From contig JBBQAM010000028.1 in NCBI GenBank assembly GCA_038316335.1, positions 1-52,892 on the forward strand: DNA of 52,892 nucleotides, written 5' to 3'. Source of the DNA: JALHST01 sp038316335 (lineage in GTDB: Bacteria > Bacteroidota > Bacteroidia > Flavobacteriales > Flavobacteriaceae). Shown here piece by piece: positions 42,553-52,864 of this stretch (positions are counted from its first letter, which is position 1; every line of letters begins with the position of its first letter). The position numbers and the translations under genes are program-made. The notes under the pieces were generated by a model that saw nothing but the letters and a program-made list of their open reading frames with translations, had not been told where the DNA came from and made no database searches.

Positions 42553-45098
42553 CCCTTTACGACGCCTTTCCCATCTATGGGTACGAACGCCAATCCTTGA
42601 TAGCAAAGGAAAAGGGCTGTGTTACAATACCAATAAAGTTGGAACTGCCCGAAGTGTTCACTTTGGACGTTTCGCAATTCGTCCGGTTAAACGAGCTGTT
42701 TTTTAATGTCATTGATATTCTCGGTCCGAACACCTTGCTGCATAAACAGGATTTTTTCTTTGAGGAAATCTACCAGCCGATAAAAGGCAGGCTACAGGGA
42801 GACTTTTTGGAGCGTGCTAACGAGTTCCATTTCAACGAGCGCTCCTTTTTACGTACCCAGCATTATCTGTATATCAGCATTGTTCCCAAAAATTATATAC
42901 AACACTCTTCCAAGCGGGCCAATTCCTTCCTTGACAAAAAACGTGGATTCTACCTCGATAAGATTGTGCCGGAGGAATTTGTCAATACCACGGTCATAAG
43001 GGATTTTGAAAGCAAGGTAGAAAGCGTAACCGAACTTATCAATGCATCCGGATTGATGACCGCCAAAATAATGGACTATGATAGACTGTTCGCAAAAGAC
43101 GGCCTGTATGCGAAATACTTCGGCCTGTCTTCGGAAAATACAGGATTGCCCGATGTTGATTTCGAGAACAACTCGATACAGGTAGGTGCTAAAAGGGCCC
43201 AATTCTTCACGGTCGAGAATCTGGATCAGTTCACAAAAGAGCATTTAGGAACGAACGAGGTCTATGGAAAGCTCTCGACCCGCTACAATCAGTTTCCCGT
43301 GGGGAATCTTTTTTCCATTGGGTTTAAGATTCCGCATGAACATATCATCAATCAATACATCTACATCCCCGAACAGGAAAAAGTGATGAAACAACTCCGC
43401 AAAAAGGCGACACGTTTCAATCAATTTTCCAACGGAAAGAAGGATGATGGCAACGCCATTTATGCCGATCAGATATACAGTTTTAACAAAGACGTTCTGG
43501 AGAACCATAAGGAAATAGTCTTTTATCATTTGAATGTGCTTGCATTCGGCGATACACCCAAAACACATCGCCATTTGTGCAATTCCGTTTCCAGTTCCTT
43601 CAAAAAATTGAAGATCAATGTCAAGGAAAACAGCATCGACCGTAAAAACCTCTTTTTTGGAGGTGTTCCTGGCAACGCCGTTGGAATTCCTTCTGACATG
43701 TACATGCCCATGTCAAGCGACATGGCCTCTTCCCTACTTTACTTTGAAGGGGAATATAGAGATGCTATTACCTCCGTAGACGGTTTGCGGTTGGTAGATC
43801 GTACGAGCGGAAGGCCACTTTCCGTAAGTGTTTATAAACTACCCGAAGAAAAAGATTGGATTTTTAATCGTGGTATGCTCGTGGCCTCCGGATCTGGTGG
43901 TGGTAAATCCTTTGTGGTGAACCATTATATCGCATCCGAATTGCGTCAAGGTGCCGAAGCTGTCATCATGGAGGATGGTAATTCCTATGACAAAATAACG
44001 GAGGTCTTTGGGGGAGTCATCATCGAGCACGATGATAAAAAACCGTTTACGTTCAATCCCTTTCAATTGGACGGCTATGATTTTGTCGAAAATGCAAAAG
44101 GGAGAAGGACATTGACCGAGGACAAAAAGGTCAATCTAGTAACGCTTCTAAAACTGATAACAGGGGATGAAAAGAACGCCAAGGCAAATCCGCTATCCCT
44201 AGAAGTCAAGAACACCGTATTCGAAATCTTGATAAGTGGCTACTACGAAACGAGGTGGGAAACCGGCAAGAAAGTTCTCAATTTCGACAGTTTCTTTGAG
44301 TACTCTCAAAAACATATCATTGGTCTTGTGGATACGAAAGGAATTTCTCGGGAAGTATTCGACCCAAAGGTTTTCCTTTTCCTCTTGGAGAAATATTATA
44401 AAGATGGCCCAAGGGGAAAACTCCTAAACCAAGAGGATGAGCGGATAACCCGATTGAGCGATGAAAAGATCGTGTACTTCAAATTGGGGAAACTGATAGA
44501 TAACGAATTGCTCTTCCCGATTACCGCATTGATGATCATGGAAATCTTCAGTAAAAAGCTGAGCGACCGTTCAAAATTAAGTATCAATAAAATGATGGTG
44601 GTGGACGAGGCATGGAAGGCCCTGGACAGAAAAGAACTGGTGGATTATTTCAACAGCCAATCGAGAATGGCGCGAAAGTATGGCGGACAGCCCATTTTCA
44701 TTTCCCAAAAGGTGGACGACTTTATCGCTTCCGAGGTCATCAAGAATGCCATTGTAGTGAATTCCCATATCAAGGTATTTCTAGATATGCGTGATTTTGC
44801 CAAATCGTTCGACAAGATCCAATCTACCATGGGTTTGGGCGAAAAGCAAAAGCAATTGATTCTTTCCATCAATAAGGATCTGCCCGAAAATAGAAAATTC
44901 AGGGAGGTCGCCTTCTGCTGGATGGATCGGGTCAAGGTATATGGCGTGGAAACTTCTTTGGAGGAGAAATGCATCTACGAAACGAACGCCACGGAAAGCG
45001 GCAAGATCATACAACTTTTTAAAAATAATCATAAGAACTGGGAACTTACGGCAAAAGCATATGCTTACCAAAGTTCCATAAAACCAGAAAAGAAATGA
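42537..45098 (+). CDS. traG: TraG-like conjugation ATPase (VirB4 type)
   Basis: 853 residues. The N-terminal CagE/VirB4 region is followed by the P-loop domain with Walker A GSGGGKSFVVN (about 450-460), then AVIMEDGNSYDKITE. Walker B MMVVDEAWKAL (about 685-695) and the RMARKYGGQPIFISQKVDDF motif complete it. It powers assembly of the mating channel. It has the size and order of Bacteroidota TraG. The stop overlaps the next ATG (ATGA). Confidence 0.93.
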   Translation: MEKQLALYDAFPIYGYERQSLIAKEKGCVTIPIKLELPEVFTLDVSQFVRLNELFFNVIDILGPNTLLHKQDFFFEEIYQPIKGRLQGDFLERANEFHFNERSFLRTQHYLYISIVPKNYIQHSSKRANSFLDKKRGFYLDKIVPEEFVNTTVIRDFESKVESVTELINASGLMTAKIMDYDRLFAKDGLYAKYFGLSSENTGLPDVDFENNSIQVGAKRAQFFTVENLDQFTKEHLGTNEVYGKLSTRYNQFPVGNLFSIGFKIPHEHIINQYIYIPEQEKVMKQLRKKATRFNQFSNGKKDDGNAIYADQIYSFNKDVLENHKEIVFYHLNVLAFGDTPKTHRHLCNSVSSSFKKLKINVKENSIDRKNLFFGGVPGNAVGIPSDMYMPMSSDMASSLLYFEGEYRDAITSVDGLRLVDRTSGRPLSVSVYKLPEEKDWIFNRGMLVASGSGGGKSFVVNHYIASELRQGAEAVIMEDGNSYDKITEVFGGVIIEHDDKKPFTFNPFQLDGYDFVENAKGRRTLTEDKKVNLVTLLKLITGDEKNAKANPLSLEVKNTVFEILISGYYETRWETGKKVLNFDSFFEYSQKHIIGLVDTKGISREVFDPKVFLFLLEKYYKDGPRGKLLNQEDERITRLSDEKIVYFKLGKLIDNELLFPITALMIMEIFSKKLSDRSKLSINKMMVVDEAWKALDRKELVDYFNSQSRMARKYGGQPIFISQKVDDFIASEVIKNAIVVNSHIKVFLDMRDFAKSFDKIQSTMGLGEKQKQLILSINKDLPENRKFREVAFCWMDRVKVYGVETSLEEKCIYETNATESGKIIQLFKNNHKNWELTAKAYAYQSSIKPEKK

Positions 45099-45715
45099 AA
45101 AAGATCATCCTATTAAAAATCATTTTACTGCCCGTATTGGCATGGGGACAGATTCCCGTTACCGATGCGGCGACCAATGCAAGTATCGGCATCACAAACA
45201 GCCAATTGATGAACATCAATCTACAGCTGAAGACAATGAACAAGAATTTGTCACGGTTGGTAAACTTGTTGGAAAAGAACAACAACTATACCTCGAAATC
45301 CAAGGACATCCTAAAGGAAGAATTGGAAGCCAAAAAGAAGGCCCCCAGTTACGTGACCAAATCAACGCAGGTGGAAATGACCCTCGACCTAAAGGATAAA
45401 ATCTTGGAGGCGTATCGAACTTCTAGAAATACCGTACAAAACTTTGAGCACTTGGAACGCCAGGAAATACAGGATTTTCTGGTTTATTCTACCGAGGCCT
45501 TAATAGGTACAAAGAATCTTTTTAAGCAATGCAACCAGATTTTAAACACCAAATCGATAATCCATCCCGAAGAACGGCTAAAGGAAGTTACTTCCATCAA
45601 CACCAAATTGGAAGTCATTTTAGACGAACTCATCGATTACAACAACCGTCTGGAACAAACAAACTCCTTTCGATTGGCGAGAAAAGCAATGATCAACCTG
45701 AACAAAGATCAATAA
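45095..45715 (+). CDS. traI: VirB5-like transfer protein (TraI position)
   Basis: 206 residues with a signal peptide (about 1-19, VLAWGQ). The mature protein is almost wholly helical with coiled-coil heptads (LMNINLQLKTMNKNLSRLVNLLEKNN), typical of VirB5-like pilus-tip proteins. The position between the VirB4 and VirB6 homologues matches TraI in CTnDOT; sequence similarity to TraI itself was not checked. Confidence 0.65.
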   Translation: MKKIILLKIILLPVLAWGQIPVTDAATNASIGITNSQLMNINLQLKTMNKNLSRLVNLLEKNNNYTSKSKDILKEELEAKKKAPSYVTKSTQVEMTLDLKDKILEAYRTSRNTVQNFEHLERQEIQDFLVYSTEALIGTKNLFKQCNQILNTKSIIHPEERLKEVTSINTKLEVILDELIDYNNRLEQTNSFRLARKAMINLNKDQ

Positions 45716-45716
45716 G

Positions 45717-46634
45717 ATGCCTTACCAGACTACAGAAATGGGAATACGTGAGTCGGTCAACGAGCTATTTGACCAATACATCATCGAAGCGTTCGAAGCA
45801 GTCGACCCGATAATCAACATAGGCCAACAGTTTGCCTATATCGGCATTGCCATCATCGCCTTGAAAGTATTTCTAAACGAGCAAACAAGGGCGGATATTT
45901 TTGCATACCTAAAATGGGTTCCCTTGGCATTTATTCTCTTGAAGTACAAGATTTTTACCATGGCCATTTTTGGTTTCTACCAAAGGATCGGTCTATCGCT
46001 CAAAGCCAATGATGTTACTTGGGACATTTTACAGATGAAAATCTTTATGTCACAAAGCGAATCAATGGCAAAGCTGGGAGATTCTTGGAATCTTTTCACA
46101 TTGGACGGAGCGGCATTGGAATCGTTGTCGTTGGCCCTATTGACTTCTGGGGTTACGTCCATTGCCTCCATAATCTCCACTGTGGTGTTCGTTGGCATAA
46201 AGGCCATGTCGGTGATCTATCTTTTTGTACTTATTGTTTTTGGGCCACTTAATATCGGTCTATCATTTATTCCTGCGCTCTCTGGAATGTGGAAGGCGTG
46301 GCTGCAGAAATTCATGAACGTCTGTCTTTGGATTCCCATGCTCTATCTCATCGATAATTTTCTGCTGCATGTGATGGAGAAATTGATCGATTCACTACTC
46401 ATAATCGGAGATGCCAATTTAGGACTGGTCCTCACAAGTGCATTATTGGTTTTGATGAACATATTTGTCTATTTCAAGGCACCATCATTGTCAAATTTCA
46501 TAGTCCAAGGTATGAACGTAGGTGCCACCCAAATGAAGGACAAAGCGAAGCATTATGCGAAGAAGACCGCACAGGCAGCGATGGACGTGCAAAGCGGCGG
46601 AATTACGAAAGGAGTGCGAACCTTGGTGCAATAG
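45717..46634 (+). CDS. traJ: TraJ-like inner-membrane channel protein (VirB6 type)
   Basis: 305 residues with six or seven hydrophobic segments (about 36-55, 65-90, 135-160, 165-190, 205-225, 240-265). The motif LNIGLSFIPALSGMWKAWLQKFMNVCLWIPM is typical of Bacteroidota TraJ. It forms the inner-membrane pore. It starts one base after the preceding stop. Confidence 0.85.
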   Translation: MPYQTTEMGIRESVNELFDQYIIEAFEAVDPIINIGQQFAYIGIAIIALKVFLNEQTRADIFAYLKWVPLAFILLKYKIFTMAIFGFYQRIGLSLKANDVTWDILQMKIFMSQSESMAKLGDSWNLFTLDGAALESLSLALLTSGVTSIASIISTVVFVGIKAMSVIYLFVLIVFGPLNIGLSFIPALSGMWKAWLQKFMNVCLWIPMLYLIDNFLLHVMEKLIDSLLIIGDANLGLVLTSALLVLMNIFVYFKAPSLSNFIVQGMNVGATQMKDKAKHYAKKTAQAAMDVQSGGITKGVRTLVQ

Positions 46635-46673
46635 AACGATTATAATGGATTTTTAACGAATGCCATAAAACAA

Positions 46674-47291
46674 ATGAACGGCAATTATACGATTTTCAAC
46701 GATTTAAGCAAGATTCATAGGCGAAGTACGAATATGCTTATCCTATCTTTATCTTTCATGTTTTGTTGCGCCCTGTTCTGCATTTACATTGTTTACAGGA
46801 CCAATGAAAGTGTAAAAAACAGATTTTATCTGTTGGACAAAGGCCAAAAAGTGGCCGCCGTTCGCATCGTTGACCCCAAACGAGCATTGAACATTTTGTG
46901 TCTAGGACACATAGGCAATTTCCATGAGCTGTTCTTTTCACTTGAACCTGACCTGCAATTTATAAAAAGGAATATAGAAGGCAAGGCACTCTATATGATC
47001 GACCATTCCGGCAAACGGCTTTACAATCGCTTGGTCGATCAGAATTATTATGAGGATGTGGCAAAAAGCGAATACTCGATCGAGGTGGAACAAGATACCA
47101 TTATGATCGAATACTCGACTTATCCCTATTCGTTCCGTTTTGTGGGAAAGCAAAAAATCACAAAAAACGGGGAGACGGAATTCAGAAATCTGGAAACCAC
47201 AGGCTACATCGCGGAAACAAAATCAACGCCCAACAATTTGAACGGGCTTAAGATCATTCATTTTAACGTTGTGGACAACAACGATTTATAA
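46674..47291 (+). CDS. traK: TraK-like protein (VirB8 type)
   Basis: 205 residues: a short cytosolic start, one membrane helix (about 20-42, LILSLSFMFCCALFCIYIVY) and a periplasmic nuclear-transport-factor-like domain with FFSLEPDLQFIKRNIEGKAL. Fits TraK, a scaffold of the inner-membrane complex. Confidence 0.85.
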   Translation: MNGNYTIFNDLSKIHRRSTNMLILSLSFMFCCALFCIYIVYRTNESVKNRFYLLDKGQKVAAVRIVDPKRALNILCLGHIGNFHELFFSLEPDLQFIKRNIEGKALYMIDHSGKRLYNRLVDQNYYEDVAKSEYSIEVEQDTIMIEYSTYPYSFRFVGKQKITKNGETEFRNLETTGYIAETKSTPNNLNGLKIIHFNVVDNNDL

Positions 47292-47301
47292 AAGTGGGGA
47301 T

Positions 47302-48306
47302 ATGGCAATAAACATTCAAAAATTTGAGCGATGGATAAAGCGGCATCCCTTGTTTGCCGCAAGTCTTCCCATACTACTGATTTTATTGGTATTCTTCGTT
47401 ACCACCAGCTTGAAATCTATGGCAACCAAGGATTTAAAGACTTCCAAAAGCGGTTACAACAATAATTTGCCCAACCAAGAAAACGAACTGGAAGTAAAAC
47501 AGCCTAATACCCTGTATAAGCAATCCATAAAAGATTCTTTGGAAAGTTTACGCAAGAATGGCCCCATTAGGAATATTGTAGATACAAAAAAAGAGAACGA
47601 CTCCCTTGAGCGCATTTTGGAAGAGCTTGATAATTTCTCGTTGGATGAAACGGAGTCCAACAATGGCGGTACTGCACAGTTGGTCCCGAATACACAGGCC
47701 GCACCTCCCGAGTATGTTTCCAAAAAGACTGCTGCCCAAGAGAAATTGGACTACCGAAAACTATTAATGGAGGCGCGCGATGAACGTCTTTCCCGCAGTC
47801 AGGATTATTCAGCTCCCTACACGGCGACAGTAACCGAATCCTCGGCCAATTCAATAACATTCGATGCGGCGATCTATCGCGATCAATTTATTCTTCCGGG
47901 CAATCGTGTGACGCTGATCCTAAAAGGAGATGTGCACTACAACGGAAAACTGTATCCTAAAAACACTTTTGTTTACGCCGTATCGAATATACAGGGTTCA
48001 CGGGTTTTGTTAGAGGTTTCAAACATCAACAATGTACCATTGCCATTAAAGGCGATTGACCTAGAGGACGGAATGGTGGGATTACACAATGAGCGAGCGG
48101 GAGAATTATTGTCGGAATTTGAGGACGATGTGCAACAACAAGGGGTCAATGAATTGTCGGAAGCAGTTGGCGATGTAGTTGAAATGCCCTTGGGGAAAAA
48201 TCTGGTCCGTTCCTTTGGCAATTTTTTCCAAAAGAAAAAATACAATCAACGGGACAAGATCTTATTGGTCAACGGTGACCGTGTTTCCCTTGTACCAAAA
48301 ATATAA
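47302..48306 (+). CDS. traM: TraM-like protein (VirB10 type)
   Basis: 334 residues from ATG 47302 (MAINIQKFERW); an ATG at 47269 is in frame but lies inside traK. One membrane helix (about 17-38), a long low-complexity periplasmic linker rich in Asn, Glu and Ser, then the C-terminal beta-barrel domain (about 170-330: ANSITFDAAIYRDQFILPGNRVTLIL). The family spans the envelope and gates the channel. Followed by traN four bases later. Confidence 0.88.
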   Translation: MAINIQKFERWIKRHPLFAASLPILLILLVFFVTTSLKSMATKDLKTSKSGYNNNLPNQENELEVKQPNTLYKQSIKDSLESLRKNGPIRNIVDTKKENDSLERILEELDNFSLDETESNNGGTAQLVPNTQAAPPEYVSKKTAAQEKLDYRKLLMEARDERLSRSQDYSAPYTATVTESSANSITFDAAIYRDQFILPGNRVTLILKGDVHYNGKLYPKNTFVYAVSNIQGSRVLLEVSNINNVPLPLKAIDLEDGMVGLHNERAGELLSEFEDDVQQQGVNELSEAVGDVVEMPLGKNLVRSFGNFFQKKKYNQRDKILLVNGDRVSLVPKI

Positions 48307-48310
48307 GTGA

Positions 48311-49273
48311 ATGATAAAAAAACTACTGTTCATATCGATTTTTCTCTGGGCTTACACAACCATAGCCCAGCATTGTAGCGATACATTGGAAGTTTCGAAA
48401 AAATATAAGACCATCCTAATATTTCCTGAAAATATTTCGGAAAGTATCATCGGGAACGATTTTGGCTTTATAGCAGATCTGCCCAAAGCGGAGGGAAGCA
48501 AATACCACGGAAGGATCTTAAAGCTCTATTATGACGAACTGGCTACAGAAAAGGAAAATTTTACCAATCATACGGTCATTACCGAATCCGGCAATGTGTA
48601 TGATTTTATCCTGGAGTTAAGGGAGAAACCAAAAAAATTCACTTGGTATATCGATCCCGATATGGCCATTTCCAATATTAATGGGAACCCCAAGCCAACA
48701 ACTTTGGATGTTACTTCTTTAACAACGGAAACAGAAGAAAACAAGATAGTAGTACCAAAAGAAAAATCCGATTCCTCAACAGAAAGTTCGGCTACGAATT
48801 CCATTGATAGGGCTACCAAAGAATTATATGAAAATGATCCTTTGGAATATTACCGTCTCCGATGCTACTATATGCAATTCGATAATGCCAAGATCAGCCG
48901 TTATTTTTCTAGGGTGGACAATGTCTTCCTATGGCTAAAAGGGGTCTATTATAATGAGGACGAACTCTATTTTCAGTATCGTATCGAAAATAAAGAGGGC
49001 TTGGACATGGATGTCAATTTCATCATGCACCAAATAGCCACCAATTATAAAAATAGCAGCAGCAACCAAAAGTTGGAGCTCAGACCCCTTTTTGTGTACA
49101 AACAACCGAAAACCGTGGCTGGAAAAAGCGAGAACCATTTTGTGGTCGTCTTTAAGAAGTTCGCCCTTGATGAAAAAAAAGAGGTAGTGGTAGAACTGGA
49201 CGAGGAATCGGGCAACCGTAATCTCTCCCTGAAAATCGGCCATGAGATCATAAATAACCCCATACACTTTTAA
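48311..49273 (+). CDS. traN: TraN-like protein (DUF4138, VirB9 type)
   Basis: 320 residues with a signal peptide (about 1-19, ending TIAQ). The N-terminal half carries KTILIFPENISESIIGNDFGF and the C-terminal half LWLKGVYYNEDELYFQYRIENKEGLDMDVNF, both as in DUF4138/TraN. A Ser/Thr/Lys-rich linker (about 145-175) joins them. It forms the outer-membrane core complex with TraM. Confidence 0.88.
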   Translation: MIKKLLFISIFLWAYTTIAQHCSDTLEVSKKYKTILIFPENISESIIGNDFGFIADLPKAEGSKYHGRILKLYYDELATEKENFTNHTVITESGNVYDFILELREKPKKFTWYIDPDMAISNINGNPKPTTLDVTSLTTETEENKIVVPKEKSDSSTESSATNSIDRATKELYENDPLEYYRLRCYYMQFDNAKISRYFSRVDNVFLWLKGVYYNEDELYFQYRIENKEGLDMDVNFIMHQIATNYKNSSSNQKLELRPLFVYKQPKTVAGKSENHFVVVFKKFALDEKKEVVVELDEESGNRNLSLKIGHEIINNPIHF

Positions 49274-49275
49274 AA

Positions 49276-49815
49276 ATGAAGATCAAGACAACAATTTTAG
49301 CAATTTTTATTGGAACGCTTGGTTATTCGCAAGGTGGCAACTATGCCTCGTCGGTCGGTCTTAGTGGAGGTTACGCAGAGGATGGTTTTGGTATTATGGC
49401 CACCTACAACTACCACTTGAACCGCGATCGTTATGCACAATTGAGCATTTTTGCGGCCATTGCCGAGGACAAGGGATCGTTCAATATCCCCTATAATATA
49501 TTTACCGTACAGCCTGGTTATTTCATTAAGGTTTGGGAACAAAGGAATTTTAAGCGATATGCCCTAAATGCTGGCGGCGGGGCAGTTTTTGGCTATGAGG
49601 TCATCAACAACGGAAATACCCTCTTGGAAAACGGGGCGGTCATAGATGCCAGATCCCAGTTTATTTATGGGGTATTTCTGGGATTGGAAGGTGAAATAGC
49701 GATCAGTAACGACTTCTCGATTTTGATAAAGGCCAACGAATATTATCACGCGAATAGCGATGTGGGAAATTTTTATCCCTACGCCGGTATCGGCCTGCGC
49801 TACTTTTTATTCTAA
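49276..49815 (+). CDS. traO: TraO-like outer-membrane beta-barrel
   Basis: 179 residues with a signal peptide (about 1-19) and alternating strands of an eight-stranded barrel ending in Phe (LRYFLF). The G-x-x-A-x-Y turns (FGIMATYNYHL) agree with TraO. It starts two bases after the traN stop. Confidence 0.82.
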   Translation: MKIKTTILAIFIGTLGYSQGGNYASSVGLSGGYAEDGFGIMATYNYHLNRDRYAQLSIFAAIAEDKGSFNIPYNIFTVQPGYFIKVWEQRNFKRYALNAGGGAVFGYEVINNGNTLLENGAVIDARSQFIYGVFLGLEGEIAISNDFSILIKANEYYHANSDVGNFYPYAGIGLRYFLF

Positions 49816-49825
49816 ACACACGAAA

Positions 49826-52800
49826 ATGAAAAACCGATATACACCGACCAAGATTGTAATAGGGGCATTGGCCCTAATTTCTGCACTCGTTCTTTCATGT
49901 AGCAAGGATTTTGAGGATATAATCCTTGATGACTTTGATTTTAGTTTTTCGGAGGAACATCCAGAGGATAGTTTTGTTTTTGAAAGTACTAGGACAACTT
50001 TTTCCATACTCCCGGAGAAGGAAATAACCACGGTGAATTATTTCGTCAAATTTTCGTCCTCCAATGCCGATGGCTATTTTCTGAGTATGGAGGGGGATAC
50101 CATTCGAAAAAACGATACCCTGGCCATTACGAATCGAAATTGGGCCTATAATTACGTGGCCGTAGATACCGGCCTGCACAAGGTAAAGTTCCATGCCTGG
50201 GATTCCAATAAAAGGCAAAAAGAACTGGAGCTGCGTTACAATGCAAAATTCGCAAGTTTTAGTTTCTTGCTCAACAAAGGGGTCAATGAATTTATTATTA
50301 ATTCCAAGAATCCCGTAAATGTTACACTATTACGGGACAAGGAAACCGAAGACCCGAACAACAAAGGTGATTTTGAAGTTACCTATCAAATAGAAAATGG
50401 AACTGGCAAATTGTATTTGGGCGATAAGGTCTTTGATGCTGGAAAACCGTTCTTTTTGCCCAAAGGAATTTCTGAACTGGGCTATCTTCCAGAAACCTTG
50501 GGAGAACATAAACTATTCATCACCGCCAAAGCTCCCGATGGCGCTACCCTTACAGAAGAACTACTTCTTAATGTGTTGAACCTCGATTTCACAATCAACA
50601 CAACGGCCGCATCTACCCAAGTAGAATTGGACACCAATCTGGCCATTGCGGTAGACCTTAAGACCCAAGACGAGGAATCCGATGTCGAATATGAGATTAC
50701 ACATTCCTTTTCATCTACAAGTGTCGGCAGCGGAACCGTCAGGGACCAAAATGGGGGAGTTATGGAACCTGGTCAATACAGAGCAATCCTGCCAAATTCC
50801 TATAATTATACCTTTACAAGTACCGAACTGGGAAAACGGAAAATTTACTTTGACCTTCGAGATTCCAATGGTCAGACAAAAAGGGACAGTGTCGAAATCG
50901 AGGTTGCGAACATTCCCTTTACCTTTTCGGGCAATTCCGAGAGCAATTCCGTATTTATGAACGAGCGGACGCAGTTCAATTTCAATATAAAATCAAACGG
51001 TAATACCGAAAATATCGAATACAACATTTCCTTTGAAATTCTGGAAGGTAACGGAAGAATTGCAGGCATCAACGGCAATACACTTCAGAATTCGACCGAG
51101 TATCCGGTAAATCTTGGTAATTTTTCGCTCTTTTACTTTCCTGAAAGCCTAGGCTCACATCAGATTTCATTTAGCGTAACCGATAATTATGGCCAAGAAG
51201 TGGGGCCGGTCAATATCGACCTTGAAACGAAACAGAACGATTTTACAATCAACATGACTCCCTCCAAAACCTCGGAATTTGCAAATTTGCCAGTTAATGT
51301 AATTATTGATATCAATGAAATACCTGTGGGAACGAACGACACCTATGAGGCTTTCTATTCGTCGGGAAGAAATAGTTCGCTTCGGGTGAACGGCACGGCA
51401 TATGGCCCCGGGGATAAATTCCAATTGGGGCCCAACAATAACAATGTGGTTTATACAGGTACCGAAGCTGGTCAACATGATATTGTATTGAGCGTGGAAT
51501 CTTCGGCCAATGTGACCCACACGGCCAATACATCCATCACTTACAATCAAGTTGATTTTCTCTTTTCCGGCGGTAGTCAAAAATCGGATATTTCTGTTGG
51601 CGAGATTACTTCATTGAATTTCAATATTTCCGAAAGCATCGGTTCCTCCGATTACACAATGCGGTTTAGTATGAACGGGAACGCCCTTATAAAAAATGAA
51701 AATGGTGTCGAGGTAAGTGCTGGCAATATCTATGATGTTCCCAAAGGTAATTTTAATTGGAGCTTGAAGGGCACCGACGAAAGCAATATCACTTTGACCT
51801 TCTATGTACAGAACGATACAGGTCTGGAAAAGACTGTTAGTATTCCAATAGCCGTAAGTCCAAAAAATTACAATTTTTCGGCAAATGCCACGCAATCACA
51901 GGCGTATACAGGCGATGTTGTGGATATTAATTTCAATATTACGGAATTGGGCATTGGAGGGGATACCTATATAATGTACTTTTCTTCCGGAAGTAGCAAC
52001 GGAAGTTTTGAATATCAGGGTACCCCCCATGCGGCGGGGGAGGGTTTTGCCGTTCCCGTTGGTTCTTTTCAAGGAAAATATACAGGGATTTTGGAATCGA
52101 ACCACAACATTGAATTTACGGTTCGGTCTTCTTCGGAGGTTGAAAAAACTGCGGATGTCAATATCGATTTTGAGAAGTATGAAGAATTTTTTGATCTAAC
52201 GGTCGGCCAATCGTCTCAGGATAAATTCGAGAATCAACCCTTCCAACTGAACGTTGTCACAAATGCCACCTCGGGACATGATGCCTCCGTAACGTATGGA
52301 ATGACCTTTGAATTTGCGGATTTAAATGGCGGGTATATTATCCATCAAGGAAAGACATATAGGGAAGGTGAGGTTATTCCGATAGCCTATGGTTCTGTTG
52401 CCATACAATTTTATCCCGAGATCGACGACAGTTTTACGATTAATTTCCGTGTAGAAAATTCGACCGGCATATCACAAACGGCCAGTGAATCAATAATCCT
52501 TTTAAAGAAACCGACCATTGCGGTCAAGGGCGAGAAGCAAAATATCCAATGTGGCGGTCTTAACGGATGCGATTACGTGGTTCGGATATACACCTGTTTT
52601 GCGGCGAATTGTTCCGAAGCCTATAATGGTGCAACTTTACAGCAGGTCGAAGTACGAATTTACAACAGAAAGGATAGAAGATGGGACACTATGCTTTTCA
52701 ATTACAACGATGCGAGAGGGGCTGGGGTCGAGCGTTACTTTGAACTGGAGCAAGAACCGAAAGAAAACAGACTTCGATATCTGGATCAGGATTATGAGGT

Positions 52801-52864
52801 TCGAGTACAGGACAGCAATGGGCAATGGAGTACGAAGGTAAGAGGAACCATTGTTCGGGTCTAG
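49826..52864 (+). CDS. Giant lipoprotein with about eight TraQ/DUF3872-like repeats
   Basis: 1012 residues from ATG 49826; an upstream in-frame extension lies inside traO and is rejected. A lipoprotein signal ends at Cys25 (LVLSCSKDFED), so it sits on an outer-membrane leaflet. About eight Ig-like units of 100-115 residues follow, each opening with FDFSF, FSFLL, FTIN, FTFS, FTIN, FLFS, YNFSA and FDLTV in turn. Each unit closes with HxI/KxxF...V strands and a D-x-x-G(Q) turn, as in DUF3872/TraQ. The last 110 residues carry a distinct domain with four Cys (IQCGGLNGCDY, CFAANCSEA). TraQ is normally a single domain. It may act as a stalk or adhesin for mating-pair contact. Confidence 0.78.
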   Translation: MKNRYTPTKIVIGALALISALVLSCSKDFEDIILDDFDFSFSEEHPEDSFVFESTRTTFSILPEKEITTVNYFVKFSSSNADGYFLSMEGDTIRKNDTLAITNRNWAYNYVAVDTGLHKVKFHAWDSNKRQKELELRYNAKFASFSFLLNKGVNEFIINSKNPVNVTLLRDKETEDPNNKGDFEVTYQIENGTGKLYLGDKVFDAGKPFFLPKGISELGYLPETLGEHKLFITAKAPDGATLTEELLLNVLNLDFTINTTAASTQVELDTNLAIAVDLKTQDEESDVEYEITHSFSSTSVGSGTVRDQNGGVMEPGQYRAILPNSYNYTFTSTELGKRKIYFDLRDSNGQTKRDSVEIEVANIPFTFSGNSESNSVFMNERTQFNFNIKSNGNTENIEYNISFEILEGNGRIAGINGNTLQNSTEYPVNLGNFSLFYFPESLGSHQISFSVTDNYGQEVGPVNIDLETKQNDFTINMTPSKTSEFANLPVNVIIDINEIPVGTNDTYEAFYSSGRNSSLRVNGTAYGPGDKFQLGPNNNNVVYTGTEAGQHDIVLSVESSANVTHTANTSITYNQVDFLFSGGSQKSDISVGEITSLNFNISESIGSSDYTMRFSMNGNALIKNENGVEVSAGNIYDVPKGNFNWSLKGTDESNITLTFYVQNDTGLEKTVSIPIAVSPKNYNFSANATQSQAYTGDVVDINFNITELGIGGDTYIMYFSSGSSNGSFEYQGTPHAAGEGFAVPVGSFQGKYTGILESNHNIEFTVRSSSEVEKTADVNIDFEKYEEFFDLTVGQSSQDKFENQPFQLNVVTNATSGHDASVTYGMTFEFADLNGGYIIHQGKTYREGEVIPIAYGSVAIQFYPEIDDSFTINFRVENSTGISQTASESIILLKKPTIAVKGEKQNIQCGGLNGCDYVVRIYTCFAANCSEAYNGATLQQVEVRIYNRKDRRWDTMLFNYNDARGAGVERYFELEQEPKENRLRYLDQDYEVRVQDSNGQWSTKVRGTIVRV

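Noticed and set aside
42482..42706. 74-codon frame across the traF/traG junction
   Set aside because: It overlaps two well-supported genes in another frame and its peptide has no family features.
47269..47301. Earlier start for traM
   Set aside because: It lies inside traK coding sequence and adds residues absent from TraM proteins.
49760..49825. Earlier start for the giant lipoprotein
   Set aside because: It overlaps traO and would place the lipoprotein signal internally.
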